Below are positions 36,904 to 46,754 of a stretch of DNA of 64,000 nt, piece after piece. Below the pieces are notes generated by a model, which was not told where the DNA came from, did not search any database, and saw only the letters and a program-made list of their open reading frames with translations. The translations under genes and the position numbers were made by a program. Position 1 is the stretch's first letter. Every line of letters begins with the position of its first letter. Source of the DNA: Teredinibacter franksiae (GTDB lineage Bacteria; Pseudomonadota; Gammaproteobacteria; Pseudomonadales; Cellvibrionaceae); assembly GCF_014218805.1 (NCBI RefSeq), contig NZ_JACJUV010000001.1, forward strand, positions 3,236,501 through 3,300,500. Direction: 5' to 3'.

Positions 36904-38352
36904 ATGGTCAAAGATAAAGACTGCCTGAACGACCACTACATTAACCACCTAATCGAGTTGGTTAGCGCTACTTCGATTACGGTAACGGGTGATGTCTGGA
37001 GCACAGAGCGAGTTTGCCTGCTATCAGCGGGTACAGTTCTGGACGAGGTTGAGCTGAAAAAACTGGTGGGTCGTAACCTGTTGCAGCCGTTGGCGCATAA
37101 CCTTGAGATTGAAGGTAGTTTCAATGCCGAGCAATTGCGGCATGCGCTGGAGAGCTATTGCGCTAACGATACGGCAATAGCTGATATTTATCGCAAAATT
37201 GATGTTAGTCGCCATGTAGCGTTTGCCTGTAAAAGAATCGCCCAGCAACCTAGCCTGTTGCAGTACCTGTGGGTTATGTCTCGACATATGCTAAAGGGGT
37301 TCAATCGAGCGCTTTTTTGCGCTTGGGCGGCAGCGGTTTTGAGCAAGCGAAAAAGCAAGTCCGATGAGCAGATTTGCGATGCGTTTATCGCCGGCTTAAG
37401 TCACGACATCGGTCTTCTCTTTATTCCGCCTGTTTCCAGTGCTGACAACCAAGAGTTAAACCCTGAAGCTTGGGATCTGATACAGCGCCACCCTGAAATT
37501 GGGTACGATCTGTTGAGTTTTATGCCTAGTATGCCTAACCCGGTATCTCGGGCAGTGATGGAGCATCACGAGGAAATGGACGGTTCCGGTTACCCTGCCG
37601 GTAAGGTGGGTAAGCAATTGGGGCCATTGGGGCGTTTAATTCATCTGCTCGACAGTATTCACGCAATCTACACTAAATATTTTCAACCGCGTGGGCGCAC
37701 TCTGGCCGATATGATTCCTATTATTCAAATGAATCAATTGTCTAGCCCCGGCCAGCCCGGCGCTGACTTAATTGTTCTGCTGCGGATGGGTATAGAGACC
37801 ACCTCGTGCAGTGTGCCGGAAGAACTGATGCCACTGTTTATTAAGCAGGTGAAAAACCGGCATTTGTACATTAAGCAATTTGTGGATCAAGCTGAAATTT
37901 ACGTGGAACAAAATCAGGCCTCTATCGCCAATGCGCGTTTGTTTTCACTCGGGCGCTTATTGGAGCATATTGTAAAAGCCATGAACCAATCGGGCCTCAT
38001 TAACGAAGCCTATATCCGCTGGCTGGAGCAGGTAGAAAAAGAGCAGCTCTGCCATGCGTATCGCGAGGTGGAAGATGTGTTTTTAATGATGCAGGAAGTG
38101 CTGTATCACATTCAGCGATTTGTCCTGCGGATGGTCGACCTACTCGAAAGTGGCGAGAACCAGGTTACGCAACTTACGCCCATCTGGGCGCCAGAAAAAT
38201 CCATTTCGTTAATAGAAACTCAGCAGGTGGCCGGCAATCGTGAAACGACTCGCGTGTCGTTGCAAACTTTTAGTAAGCAGGGCATCCCCGAGTTACCCGG
38301 CGAGCTTGATTCGCTGTGGTTGACGCAAATCAGGAAGCTGCGAAATATCTAA
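36904..38352 (+). CDS. HD-GYP domain protein with altered metal-site residues
   Basis: A 482-residue protein. An N-terminal region (1-125) is followed by an HD-GYP domain: HD at 167-168 (SHDIG), HPEIGYDLL, and HHEEMDGSGYP at 221-231. These suit c-di-GMP phosphodiesterases, which release pGpG or GMP. Two deviations are visible: the expected His in the first helix reads FNRALFCAWA, and the usual HDIGK reads HDIGL. Activity may therefore be reduced or lost. A helical C-terminus of about 200 residues has no family match. It converges with a REC-EAL gene only 26 bases away. Confidence 0.83.
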   Translation: MVKDKDCLNDHYINHLIELVSATSITVTGDVWSTERVCLLSAGTVLDEVELKKLVGRNLLQPLAHNLEIEGSFNAEQLRHALESYCANDTAIADIYRKIDVSRHVAFACKRIAQQPSLLQYLWVMSRHMLKGFNRALFCAWAAAVLSKRKSKSDEQICDAFIAGLSHDIGLLFIPPVSSADNQELNPEAWDLIQRHPEIGYDLLSFMPSMPNPVSRAVMEHHEEMDGSGYPAGKVGKQLGPLGRLIHLLDSIHAIYTKYFQPRGRTLADMIPIIQMNQLSSPGQPGADLIVLLRMGIETTSCSVPEELMPLFIKQVKNRHLYIKQFVDQAEIYVEQNQASIANARLFSLGRLLEHIVKAMNQSGLINEAYIRWLEQVEKEQLCHAYREVEDVFLMMQEVLYHIQRFVLRMVDLLESGENQVTQLTPIWAPEKSISLIETQQVAGNRETTRVSLQTFSKQGIPELPGELDSLWLTQIRKLRNI

Positions 38353-38378
38353 GTAGGCCTGGCGTGAAATGGCTACAC

Positions 38379-39614
38379 TCACTCGCCTCGGCTATTAACC
38401 ATCTTGTCACTGTTTATCGTTTTCTCCCAAACGGGGTACCAGCGCAGCAGTTCGTCCATGGGTTTGGGGCGACAGAATAGATAGCCTTGGTAAATGTCCA
38501 CTCCGATATCGGCAATGGTTACTAGGTCTCGTGAGTCGGATAGGCCTTCGGCCACCAGTTTCAGGCCCATCGCTTTGGTCATTTCGCGAATCGATTTCAC
38601 GATGATTTGCAAAACTTTATCGGTGTGAATGCCTTCTACCAGTTGAGCATCCAGTTTTATTTCGTTAAAGGGCAGGTTTTTCAGCTGGCGTAAATTGGTG
38701 AATCCAGCGCCGTAATCGTCTAGTGATAAGCGGTAACCGTGAATACGCAAGCGATTCAAATTCTTAAGCTGATTGTCTTCACGTATGGCGTGATTTTCAG
38801 TGATTTCGAGAATGATATTTTCTTGCGCCACCTGATAGCGAGACAAATATTCACTTAGATTTTCCGGTAGAAAATTGTTGTGCAGTTGCAGTGGGGAAAG
38901 ATTTAGGGCTAAGTGACAATCGAGGTTAAGCTGGTCGCGGAATTTTTTAAATTGTGGCAGTGCGCTGTTTAAAGTGGCGTCGGTTAGGGCTTCTATGAGT
39001 TCAAATTTTTCCGCTACGGGTAGAAAAGCATTGGGGGGGATAATGCCAATTTTATCGATGTCGAGGCGAACCAAAGCCTCTAGACCAACGAGAGAATTGT
39101 CGATGGCTGATATTTTGGGCTGAAAATAAGTGACAACGCGATTACTTTTTATGGCCTCGTATACTTCACGGCGCTTTAGCACTTTTTCGTGGCGGGAAAT
39201 TTGTGGGCGGTAATTCTTGATGCGTTTTACCATAAATGCAATAAGTGTTTTTTCCAGCGGTTTTTCCGCAGAGCCAAGTATACGCAGGTTATAGTTACTG
39301 ATAACTTCCAAGGTGAAGTCGAGTATTTTTTTCTCCAAGCCGGACATCACCACAATGCCGCCGCGGTATCTTAGCCCGTTCAGCTTATTCATGAGTTCAA
39401 GGCCGTCCATGCCTTCCATGTGTAAATCGAGAAAGATGGCGTCGAAGGCGGCGGGGTCTGCTTCTATTCGGTGATAGGCATCTTCGCCGTTGTAGCAGCA
39501 GTGTACGTGCCTAATACCAAAATCCTCGAGCATGGCCTTGAGAACCTCACAGATAGCTTTGGAGTCATCTACTATGAGCACAGATATTTCTTGGTCAACC
39601 AGTCCAATGTTCAA
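38379..39614 (-). CDS. Response regulator with EAL c-di-GMP phosphodiesterase domain
   Basis: A 411-residue protein: a receiver domain (1-130) with acidic D16/D17, phospho-acceptor D63 and K118, and an EAL domain (from about 150) with E179 in LEALVRLD, NLSPLQL, ILEITEN, DDYGAGFTNL, IKLDAQLV and AEGLSD, closing with YQGYLFCRP. The metal-binding acids are present, so it is probably an active c-di-GMP hydrolase switched by phosphorylation. The cognate kinase is not adjacent; the membrane kinase at 30.3 kb is one candidate. Confidence 0.92.
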   Translation of the reverse strand: MNIGLVDQEISVLIVDDSKAICEVLKAMLEDFGIRHVHCCYNGEDAYHRIEADPAAFDAIFLDLHMEGMDGLELMNKLNGLRYRGGIVVMSGLEKKILDFTLEVISNYNLRILGSAEKPLEKTLIAFMVKRIKNYRPQISRHEKVLKRREVYEAIKSNRVVTYFQPKISAIDNSLVGLEALVRLDIDKIGIIPPNAFLPVAEKFELIEALTDATLNSALPQFKKFRDQLNLDCHLALNLSPLQLHNNFLPENLSEYLSRYQVAQENIILEITENHAIREDNQLKNLNRLRIHGYRLSLDDYGAGFTNLRQLKNLPFNEIKLDAQLVEGIHTDKVLQIIVKSIREMTKAMGLKLVAEGLSDSRDLVTIADIGVDIYQGYLFCRPKPMDELLRWYPVWEKTINSDKMVNSRGE

Positions 39615-39769
39615 GGTTTTTCCTCGGGTAAGCGTGAAACTCCTATTGATCCATTTCTGATTATAGTGCTCTTCTGCAAAGTCATTGGCCTCAGCACTAA
39701 AAATGTGTTCTTGTGCGCCTTATTTTTACACAGTGTTATTCCCAACTTCATAAAGGTTAAGTGGTTCTT

Positions 39770-41377
39770 ATGAATAAAACCGGTATCGATATCCTCAGAA
39801 ACCCTCGCACCAATAAAGGTACCGCCTTCACGCTGGGGGAGCGCGAGCAGTTAAAATTAACGGGTTTGTTACCGCCCATGGTCAGTACTCAGGCGCAGCA
39901 GGTGGAGCGTTCTTTGGAGAATCTGCGTAGTAAATCGAAAGGTATCGATAAATACATGTTTCTTTCGGCACTCCAAAAGCGCAATGAGCGGGTGTATTAC
40001 AAAATATTGGTGGATCATATCGAAGAAGTGATGCCCGTGGTCTATACACCCACGGTTGGCCAAGCTTGTCAGGAATTTGCTACTAATTTTCGTGAAAGTC
40101 ACGGCTGCTACATCGCGTGGCAGGACCGGGGCAATATTGCCGAGTTATTGGCCAACTGGCCGGAACCGGATGTACGCCTGATTGTGGTGACTGACGGCGA
40201 GCGCATACTTGGGCTGGGAGATCTCGGTAGTAATGGCATGGGCATCCCCATTGGCAAGCTGGCTCTTTACTGTGCCTGCGCCGGAATAGACCCGGCGCAC
40301 TGTTTACCTATCATGCTCGACGTGGGTACCGAAAATGAGCGTTTTCGGGAGGCTCCGCATTATTTGGGTTTGCGTCAGTCACGTATTCGCGGTGAAGATT
40401 ATCAAACGTTTGTTGATGAATTTGTGGCGGCTGTTAAACAGCAGTTTCCTCGTGCGCTGTTACAATTTGAAGATTTTGCCACGCCTAATGCGGTGGCTCT
40501 GTTGGAGCGCTACCGCGATCAATTACTGTGTTTTAACGACGACATTCAGGGTACGGCTTCAGTGGCGCTGGCAGGGTTAATTGCTGCAACACGGATTACG
40601 AACACTCGCCTAAGTGAAATGCGCTTTATGTTTTTAGGCGCCGGCTCTGCGGCAACGGGGATTGGTGATTTACTGGCTAAGGCAATGGCTAGGGAGGGTA
40701 TTACGCAAGAGCAGGCCCGTGAGCAACTGGTGTTTTTAGACAGTAAAGGTTTGGTGGTAAAAAGCCGTGAGCTATTGACCGACCATGTGCGCCCGTTTGC
40801 GGCCGATATGCCAGCGATGAACTTCATCGACGCGATTAAAGCCTTTAAGCCACACGCCATTATTGGTGCAACCGGACGACCGGGGTTAATTACCGAGGAG
40901 TCGGTGGCCTTAATGTGTGAACTCAATGAGCATCCTATTGTATTTGCGCTTTCTAATCCTACTGCAAATGCCGAATGTACCGCAGAGCAGGCCTACGACT
41001 GGAGTATGGGTAAAGCCATATTCGCCAGTGGTAGCCCCTTTGGTGTTGTGCATGTAAACGGTGAAATTCGCGTTCCCGGGCAGGGTAACAATGCCTACAT
41101 TTTCCCCGGTTTGGGTTTGGGTGCGTTGCTCTCCGGGGCCAGGCGTATTAACGACGACATGTTAATAAGTGCGGCGGAGCGTTTGGCGCTTTCAGTGTCG
41201 CAGCAGCAAATTGACAGCGGTTGTTTGTACCCGCCACTGCGAGATATCCGCGAAGTGTCGGCTAACATAGCGGAGGCGGTGGCAGAATCTGCGTTGCGTA
41301 GCGGTTTGATCGACGGCGAGTTACGAGAGGATTTTGCCGAGTACGTTCGGGCCGAACAGTACGACCCGAATTATTGA
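39770..41377 (+). CDS. maeA: NAD-dependent malic enzyme
   Basis: A 535-residue malic enzyme of the large (SfcA/MaeA) type, oxidatively decarboxylating malate to pyruvate. VMPVVYTPTVGQACQEF, the catalytic Tyr/Lys region (VTDGERILGLGDLGSNGMGI split), divalent-metal ligands in FEDFATPNA and FNDDIQGT, and the nucleotide site FLGAGSAATGI are present. The ATG at 39770 (MNKTGIDIL) was chosen over an in-frame GTG at 39761; AAGG at 39753 fits the GTG better, so the start is open by three codons. A terminator follows at 41407. Confidence 0.94.
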   Translation: MNKTGIDILRNPRTNKGTAFTLGEREQLKLTGLLPPMVSTQAQQVERSLENLRSKSKGIDKYMFLSALQKRNERVYYKILVDHIEEVMPVVYTPTVGQACQEFATNFRESHGCYIAWQDRGNIAELLANWPEPDVRLIVVTDGERILGLGDLGSNGMGIPIGKLALYCACAGIDPAHCLPIMLDVGTENERFREAPHYLGLRQSRIRGEDYQTFVDEFVAAVKQQFPRALLQFEDFATPNAVALLERYRDQLLCFNDDIQGTASVALAGLIAATRITNTRLSEMRFMFLGAGSAATGIGDLLAKAMAREGITQEQAREQLVFLDSKGLVVKSRELLTDHVRPFAADMPAMNFIDAIKAFKPHAIIGATGRPGLITEESVALMCELNEHPIVFALSNPTANAECTAEQAYDWSMGKAIFASGSPFGVVHVNGEIRVPGQGNNAYIFPGLGLGALLSGARRINDDMLISAAERLALSVSQQQIDSGCLYPPLRDIREVSANIAEAVAESALRSGLIDGELREDFAEYVRAEQYDPNY

Positions 41378-41406
41378 TAGCGTTTCGGCTGTTTTGCGTA
41401 GGCAAT

Positions 41407-41437
41407 AAAAAACCCGGTAATGAAAGCCGGGTTTTTT
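41407..41437. terminator. Bidirectional Rho-independent terminator
   Basis: An AAAAAACCCGG stem with CCGGGTTTTTT and a 9-base loop, between the converging malic enzyme and SapC genes. A-run and T-run on both sides let it serve both strands. Confidence 0.9.
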
Positions 41438-41470
41438 ATGAAGGGCAACTAAATGTAAAGCGGTTGGTAG

Positions 41471-42232
41471 TTACGCTTTAGTTTCTTCGGCCTTAGTTTC
41501 TTCCGCTGGGGCTTCTTCTGGCTGGCCAGGCTCTTCAAGCGTCTTACGCTGACGTTTGATGATTTCAGGCATAGAACTTAAAGAATGCAGATGAGCGTGG
41601 CACCAAGCTATCCAGCCTTTATTGAACCACTCTTGCAGTTCGTCTTTGTCTAAAGCTTCGTGCAGCTTTTTCTCGTTTATGCAGAACAGGTCGTTCATTT
41701 TTACTTCGCCATTTTTGAACTTAACCGTGGCGTTGTAGGGTTCGAACAGTTCTTTTTCGCCTAGGGCTTTAGAAAAGTCTTCTGTACGTCGAAAGCCAAG
41801 GTCGATTTGCTCGAGGAAGCCGACTATTTGCTTCAGCGTTTCGGTGGGCTTGTCTTCGCCTTCAAACAGGGCTTCGCCTTCGTCGCTTTCAAAGTGAGGT
41901 GCTTTGGCATCGAACATAATCACGCGTTCAGAGGTCATGGCGAACGGGTAGCGACGGATAAAAGCGGGAATGTACGCTTCTTTCCAGTCGTCGCCGAGAT
42001 CGTGAGAATCAGACTTCAGCGAAAGAATGGCCATAGGTAGGTACTCACCCTTCTCGTTCTTGATGAACAGAATGGGGAAGTCGCGGCTGGCGTGGAAAAA
42101 TTCAACGCCGCCCAGAGGCACGGAGTTTACGCCGCTGGCGAAGCTGTAGTCGCTAGTGCGGTTTAGTTTTAGGTCAATGTGTTTTTTCTTGTCCAGAGCC
42201 GTTGGCTCTTGGTAGAACATGAGGGCAGCCAT
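41471..42232 (-). CDS. SapC family protein
   Basis: A 253-residue protein matching the SapC family (named after a Campylobacter S-layer locus): FFHASRDFPILFIKNEKGEYLPMAIL (split), WKEAYIPAFIRRYPFAM, and the LFEGEDKPTETLKQIVGFLEQI block. The end is a low-complexity Glu/Ala/Lys tail. Members are cytosolic and widely found in marine bacteria; some lie near tryptophan halogenases or TonB receptors. The function is unknown. It is flanked by a terminator downstream. Confidence 0.85.
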   Translation of the reverse strand: MAALMFYQEPTALDKKKHIDLKLNRTSDYSFASGVNSVPLGGVEFFHASRDFPILFIKNEKGEYLPMAILSLKSDSHDLGDDWKEAYIPAFIRRYPFAMTSERVIMFDAKAPHFESDEGEALFEGEDKPTETLKQIVGFLEQIDLGFRRTEDFSKALGEKELFEPYNATVKFKNGEVKMNDLFCINEKKLHEALDKDELQEWFNKGWIAWCHAHLHSLSSMPEIIKRQRKTLEEPGQPEEAPAEETKAEETKA

Positions 42233-42328
42233 AATATTATCTTTTCTTCTGTTACTTCGTCTTTAATGGGGGGAAGAAGCGGGGATTCACGCCGCCAAAA
42301 CCCGAAGAGCTGCCGATGTTAGCAGGGA

Positions 42329-43105
42329 TTATTGCTCGACAAAAGCCCGCTCGATCACGTAATGCCCCAGCTTGCCGTTGCGCGCTTCTGTAAAGCCCAG
42401 ACGGTCAAGGATTGCACAGGTATCTTTGAGCATGCTTGGGCTCCCACAAATCATGAAACGGTCACGCTCAACCGAAGCTGGAGGTAACCCCAGCTTTTCG
42501 GCTAGCTCGCCAGAAGACAGGGCGTCGGTGATACGGCCATTGTTTTCGAAGGGCTCACGAGTAACGGTAGGGTAGTAAAGCAGCTTTGCACGAATGTCCT
42601 CTCCGAAGTACTCATTTTGAGGCAGTTCGCTAATGATAAATTCCTGATAGGCCAGTTCGTCGCGGGTGCGCACGCCATGGGTGAGAATAATTTTATCGTA
42701 TTGCTCATAAACCTCCGGATCTTTGATGATGCTCATAAACGGTGCTAGCCCTGTGCCGGTACTGACAAGCCATAGGTGTTTACCCGGTAGTAGGCTGTCG
42801 CTCACCAGAGTCCCCGTAGATTTACGGTTGATAAGAACCTCATCCCCCGGTTTGATGTGCTGTAACTGGGACGTTAGTGGCCCGTTGGGCACCTTAATGC
42901 TGAAGAATTCCAGATGTTCTTCATAGTTGGCGCTGGTAATGGAGTAGGCACGCAGCAGTGGCCTGCCATCGTTCTGCTCTAGCCCCATCATGGTGAAGTG
43001 ACCGTTGCGAAAGCGAAACCCAGGGCTACGGGTGGTTTTAAAACTAAACAACGAATCGGTCCAGTGGTGTACTTCCAGTACTTTTTCTCGCAACAGCTTA
43101 CTCAT
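42329..43105 (-). CDS. fpr: Ferredoxin/flavodoxin-NADP reductase
   Basis: The start at 43105 (MSKLLREKVLEVHHW) has GGAGAA upstream; a longer frame to 43249 would run into the regulator's promoter region. The 258-residue FAD enzyme has RAYSITSANY (flavin binding), GTGLAPFMSIIKD, ILTHGVRT, MICGSPSMLKD and the C-terminal IERAFVEQ. It moves electrons between NADPH and ferredoxin or flavodoxin and is part of the oxidative-stress response in pseudomonads. It diverges from a FinR-like regulator, the known arrangement for Pseudomonas fprA. Confidence 0.95.
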   Translation of the reverse strand: MSKLLREKVLEVHHWTDSLFSFKTTRSPGFRFRNGHFTMMGLEQNDGRPLLRAYSITSANYEEHLEFFSIKVPNGPLTSQLQHIKPGDEVLINRKSTGTLVSDSLLPGKHLWLVSTGTGLAPFMSIIKDPEVYEQYDKIILTHGVRTRDELAYQEFIISELPQNEYFGEDIRAKLLYYPTVTREPFENNGRITDALSSGELAEKLGLPPASVERDRFMICGSPSMLKDTCAILDRLGFTEARNGKLGHYVIERAFVEQ

Positions 43106-43303
43106 TGTATTCTCCAATATTCGGTTGAATATAGAATAACCACCTGCTTTAATTCGGTAAAATGGTTTTTTTCGCAAAACGATATCGTAAAAATCGATAA
43201 GTAGGCTTTTGTCGATAGATATTCTTGGGTTCCGTTTCACGCTGCCCAATGCTTAAAAATGTTCACTGACCCAATAGCCTGGGTAGAGCGCAGCGAGGTA
43301 ACG
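43106..43303. promoter_or_regulatory. Divergent fpr / LysR control region
   Basis: About 200 bases carrying both promoters. It is AT-rich near the fpr side and holds the 10-bp palindrome ACGATATCGT (43179-43188) followed by ATCGAT, a plausible binding site for the LysR-type regulator. LysR sites commonly contain T-N11-A dyads; I did not identify a single certain one. Confidence 0.5.
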
Positions 43304-44179
43304 ATGAAATTCACCCTGAAACAGTTACGCGTCTTTCTGGCGGTTGCTCACCACCAAAACGTTTCCCGAGCTGCGCGAGAGATGGCGATGTCGCAGTCGG
43401 CGGTAAGTGGGGCTTTGAAGGAGTTGGAGTCGCAGTTTGATATCCAGTTGTTCGACCGTGTTGGTAAGCGCTTACAAATTAACGAGTTGGGTCGTATTCT
43501 GCGTTCGAAGTCGGAGGCGCTTGTTGCTCAAGCACTTGAACTGGAACAGGATTTTTTTCAACACCAAGCCGGCGGTGAAATTAAAGTGGGCGCCACGCTC
43601 ACCATCGGTAATTACCTGTGTGTTGGGCTAATGGATCGCTTTATGGCCTCGTTTCCTGAGAGCCGTGTGAAGCTGGATGTGGCGAATACGGAAACTATTG
43701 CCCGCGAAATTTTAGATTTCAAAATTGATATTGGCATGATTGAGGGTGAGCTACAGCACCCAGACTTGTTAATTCAACCTTGGCGGCAGGATGAACTGGT
43801 GTGCTTTTGCTCGCCGGAGCACCCGCTAGCCAGTGTTGGTGAGCTATCGTTAGAGCGGTTACTTGGGCTGAAATGGATTTTGCGTGAGCCCGGTTCCGGC
43901 ACCCGACAAACCTTTGATCGAGCGCTCTATGAACACCTGCACGCACTAGATGTGCTGTTAGAATTGCAACACACAGAAGCCATCAAGCGCGCGGTAGAAT
44001 CGGGTTTGGGGGTATCGTGTCTGTCGCGTATTGCATTGGTGGAGGCGTTTGCCAGAGGTTCGCTGGTGGCGCTTAAAACGCCAGATCTGAATCTACAGCG
44101 CATGCTGTTTATTGTGTTACACCGGCACAAATATCGCAGTGCGGGTATTCAGCGTTGGCTGAAAATTTGTGAAGCCTAG
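43304..44179 (+). CDS. LysR family regulator, FinR-like
   Basis: The ATG at 43304 has GAGG 8-9 bases upstream and gives the usual LysR start MKFTLKQLRVFLAVAHHQN. The 291-residue protein has the helix-turn-helix (VSRAAREMAMSQSAVSGALK) and the substrate-binding domain. In Pseudomonas, FinR is encoded divergently from fprA and is needed for its induction by superoxide; position and similarity suggest the same role here. The effector is not known from the sequence. Confidence 0.85.
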   Translation: MKFTLKQLRVFLAVAHHQNVSRAAREMAMSQSAVSGALKELESQFDIQLFDRVGKRLQINELGRILRSKSEALVAQALELEQDFFQHQAGGEIKVGATLTIGNYLCVGLMDRFMASFPESRVKLDVANTETIAREILDFKIDIGMIEGELQHPDLLIQPWRQDELVCFCSPEHPLASVGELSLERLLGLKWILREPGSGTRQTFDRALYEHLHALDVLLELQHTEAIKRAVESGLGVSCLSRIALVEAFARGSLVALKTPDLNLQRMLFIVLHRHKYRSAGIQRWLKICEA

Positions 44180-44193
44180 GGAGCCTTTTAATA

Positions 44194-44724
44194 TTAGCTC
44201 CTAAGCTCTTTTTTGGGAAAGTCGAAATCTACCAGGTTCGCGGAATCGGGCTGTAAATCCTGCCAGTTGTCCAACTTGAACAACAGGGTAATGATGGCGC
44301 AGGTGGGTAAGGTATCTATGTCTACTGAGCAGAGGGTGTTGTGCAGGTCGGTTAGGTCTGGGTTGTGGCCAACGAGCATGAGTGCATCACAGCTAGAGTT
44401 TTGACTGCGAATGAGGTTCAGCAGGGTTTTTACACCTTGAAAGTAGAGGCGCTCGTCGAGGTGGAAATGATCCATCGGGTGGTTAAGAGCTGTGGCGATA
44501 CCCACGGCCGTCGTATGGGCCCGTATGGCCGGGCTGGTAAGGATGCGCTGTGGCGCGGGAAACTGGTCGTCCGGCTGGCTCACGTGGTCGGCTAAGCGGT
44601 TGGCCATTACCGGCATATTGCGTTTACCGCGCTCGTTCAGTGGGCGCTCCCTGTCGTTTAACTGCGGCGAGCGCCAAGAAGACTTTGCGTGCCTAACCAG
44701 GTAGAGGGTTTTAGTTTTTTGCAT
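44194..44724 (-). CDS. sixA: Phosphohistidine phosphatase SixA
   Basis: A 176-residue histidine phosphatase: LYLVRHAKSSW (RHG-type motif), RPLNERGKRNM, ILTSPAIRAHTTA and MLVGHNPDLTDL. SixA removes phosphate from the histidine of HPt domains in phosphorelays (ArcB, or the PTS-Ntr in E. coli). It converges with the LysR gene. Confidence 0.9.
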   Translation of the reverse strand: MQKTKTLYLVRHAKSSWRSPQLNDRERPLNERGKRNMPVMANRLADHVSQPDDQFPAPQRILTSPAIRAHTTAVGIATALNHPMDHFHLDERLYFQGVKTLLNLIRSQNSSCDALMLVGHNPDLTDLHNTLCSVDIDTLPTCAIITLLFKLDNWQDLQPDSANLVDFDFPKKELRS

Positions 44725-44798
44725 AGATTCGCTTCCTTGCGCCTTTTGGTTAAGTCAGCCCGCGCAGGGCTGCTGTAGGGGTTGAGCTTTTAGTTTGT

Positions 44799-46580
44799 CT
44801 ATTGGGTTTGCTGCTGCAGTTGCCAGAGCTGAGCATATCGCTCTTGCTTTTTCAGTAGCTGCATGTGGCTACCTTGCTCAACAATTGTACCGTTGTCGAG
44901 TACTAGGATTCTGTCAGCATTTACGATGGTGGACAAGCGGTGAGCAATGGCCAAGCTGGTTTGATGTTGAGAAATTTCTTCCAGCGCCTTCAGTATGCCC
45001 TTTTCCGATTTACTATCCAGTGACGATGTAGCCTCGTCGAACACTAGAATGGGGGGGCGCTTAAGTATGGTGCGGGCAATGGCTACACGCTGCTTTTCGC
45101 CACCAGAAAGTTTTAGTCCGCGCTCGCCCACCAGCGTGTCTACCCCGTTGGGCAGGGTCTCGATAAACGTATCGAGGTGCGCCAAACGAATGGCCTCGCG
45201 CACATCGTCGTCTGAGGCGTCTATGCGGCCGTAGCGAATGTTTTCTTTTATGGTGGTGTTAAAGAGCACGGTGTCCTGCGGTACTACGCCAATCTGGCGG
45301 CGCAAAGAGTGCTGGCTGCAATCTCGAATAGGTTGGCCATCAATAAGGATCTCGCCTTCGGTTACATCGTAAAAACGAAACAGCAATTTCAGTAGCGTGG
45401 ATTTGCCTGCGCCGCTGCTGCCAACCACCGCGACTTTTTCATGGGCGCCTACTTTAAAGCTTACATTTTTTAGAATGGGGCGCTCGGCATCGTAAGAAAA
45501 GCTAACGTTGCGAAACTCAATCTCGGCATTGGAAATGTGTAATTCAGATGCATTTTCGCTGTCGCTGACCTTAGGGGCGCTGGCGAGTAAGCTGAACATT
45601 TTTTCAATATTGGCCATGGAGCCTTTCATTTCGCGGTAGACAAACCCCAAAAGATTCAAGGGCATAAATATTTGCATCATAAAGGCGTTAATGAGCACGA
45701 AGTCACCAAGTGTCATTACGCCGCGGGTTACGTCGTGGGCAGCCAGAGTCATCGCGGCGCACATGGCCGTGGCGATAATCGCCGCTTGCCCGCTATTAAG
45801 TGCAAACAGGGTTAAACGGTTTTTACGGCGGGCCTGCTCCCAGCGTGCAAGATCGGTGTCGTATTGGCGTGCCTCATGTTCTTCGTTGGTAAAATATTTC
45901 ACTGTTTCGTAATTGATCAGGCTGTCAACGGCACGGGTACTGGTTTCCGACTCGGCTGTATTCGCCTGTCGAATAAAGCGCGTGCGCCATTCTGTGGCCA
46001 CCACCGAAAAGGTTATGTAGGCGACAACCGCTAGCAACACAATTAAGGCAAACCCGGCGTGGTAGTTAACCAACAACAGGACAGCGACTAAGGCAATTTC
46101 CAACAGAGTAGGGCCAATGTTGAAAACCATAAAACGCATAATAAAACTTATGCCGTTTACCCCGCGCTCAATGTCTCGAGATAAGCCCCCGGTGGCGCGA
46201 TTAAGGTGAAACTCCAGATCCAGTGCATGTAGGTGGCGAAAAACGCGCAGGCCAATACGGCGCATGGAGCGCTCGGTTATACGACCGAACAGCGTGTCGC
46301 GTAGCTCACCAAAAAGCACATTGGCAAAACGTACTACCCCATAGGCCACCAACAGCCCTAGTGGCAAGGTGGCTAGCGGGCTGGCGGAGCTAGGGATATC
46401 TAGGTGGTCAACAATGTGTTTCAACACAAAGGGCAAGCCTACAGAGGCGAGTTTTGCCCCTACTAGGCACAGTAGCGCCAGTAGTAAACGGCCGCGAAAT
46501 TCAAATAAGTACGGAATAAGGGATTTTAGTGCCCGCCAATCAACATCGGAAAAAGCTACATCGGTTTTTTGCCCGCGCAT
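44799..46580 (-). CDS. ABC exporter of the ATM1 type (fused permease-ATPase)
   Basis: A roughly 593-residue half-transporter; the ATG at 46580 (MRGQKTDVAF) is preferred over a TTG at 46664. Six membrane segments (about 30-310) precede one ATP-binding cassette with Walker A GSSGAGKST, signature KLSGGEKQRV and Walker B ILVFDEATSSLD. RDIERGVNGISFIMRFMVFN and YETVKYFTNEEHEARQYD fit the ATM1/HMT subfamily, which exports glutathione-linked sulfur or metal conjugates in other organisms. It should work as a homodimer in the inner membrane. Confidence 0.9.
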   Translation of the reverse strand: MRGQKTDVAFSDVDWRALKSLIPYLFEFRGRLLLALLCLVGAKLASVGLPFVLKHIVDHLDIPSSASPLATLPLGLLVAYGVVRFANVLFGELRDTLFGRITERSMRRIGLRVFRHLHALDLEFHLNRATGGLSRDIERGVNGISFIMRFMVFNIGPTLLEIALVAVLLLVNYHAGFALIVLLAVVAYITFSVVATEWRTRFIRQANTAESETSTRAVDSLINYETVKYFTNEEHEARQYDTDLARWEQARRKNRLTLFALNSGQAAIIATAMCAAMTLAAHDVTRGVMTLGDFVLINAFMMQIFMPLNLLGFVYREMKGSMANIEKMFSLLASAPKVSDSENASELHISNAEIEFRNVSFSYDAERPILKNVSFKVGAHEKVAVVGSSGAGKSTLLKLLFRFYDVTEGEILIDGQPIRDCSQHSLRRQIGVVPQDTVLFNTTIKENIRYGRIDASDDDVREAIRLAHLDTFIETLPNGVDTLVGERGLKLSGGEKQRVAIARTILKRPPILVFDEATSSLDSKSEKGILKALEEISQHQTSLAIAHRLSTIVNADRILVLDNGTIVEQGSHMQLLKKQERYAQLWQLQQQTQ

Positions 46581-46754
46581 AAATAAATGGCTCTTGGGGT
46601 GAATAAAAAGGGAAAGACAGTATTTGCCTGCTCGGGGGGTTGTTTGGTAACCGGTTACTCCCAAAGTTTAGGGTAAAAGTTACGTCATTTAACGGCTAAA
46701 TCCAAATGCAAGCAATGCATGCATCGCCTAAGCTTGTAATGTCATCAATCGATA

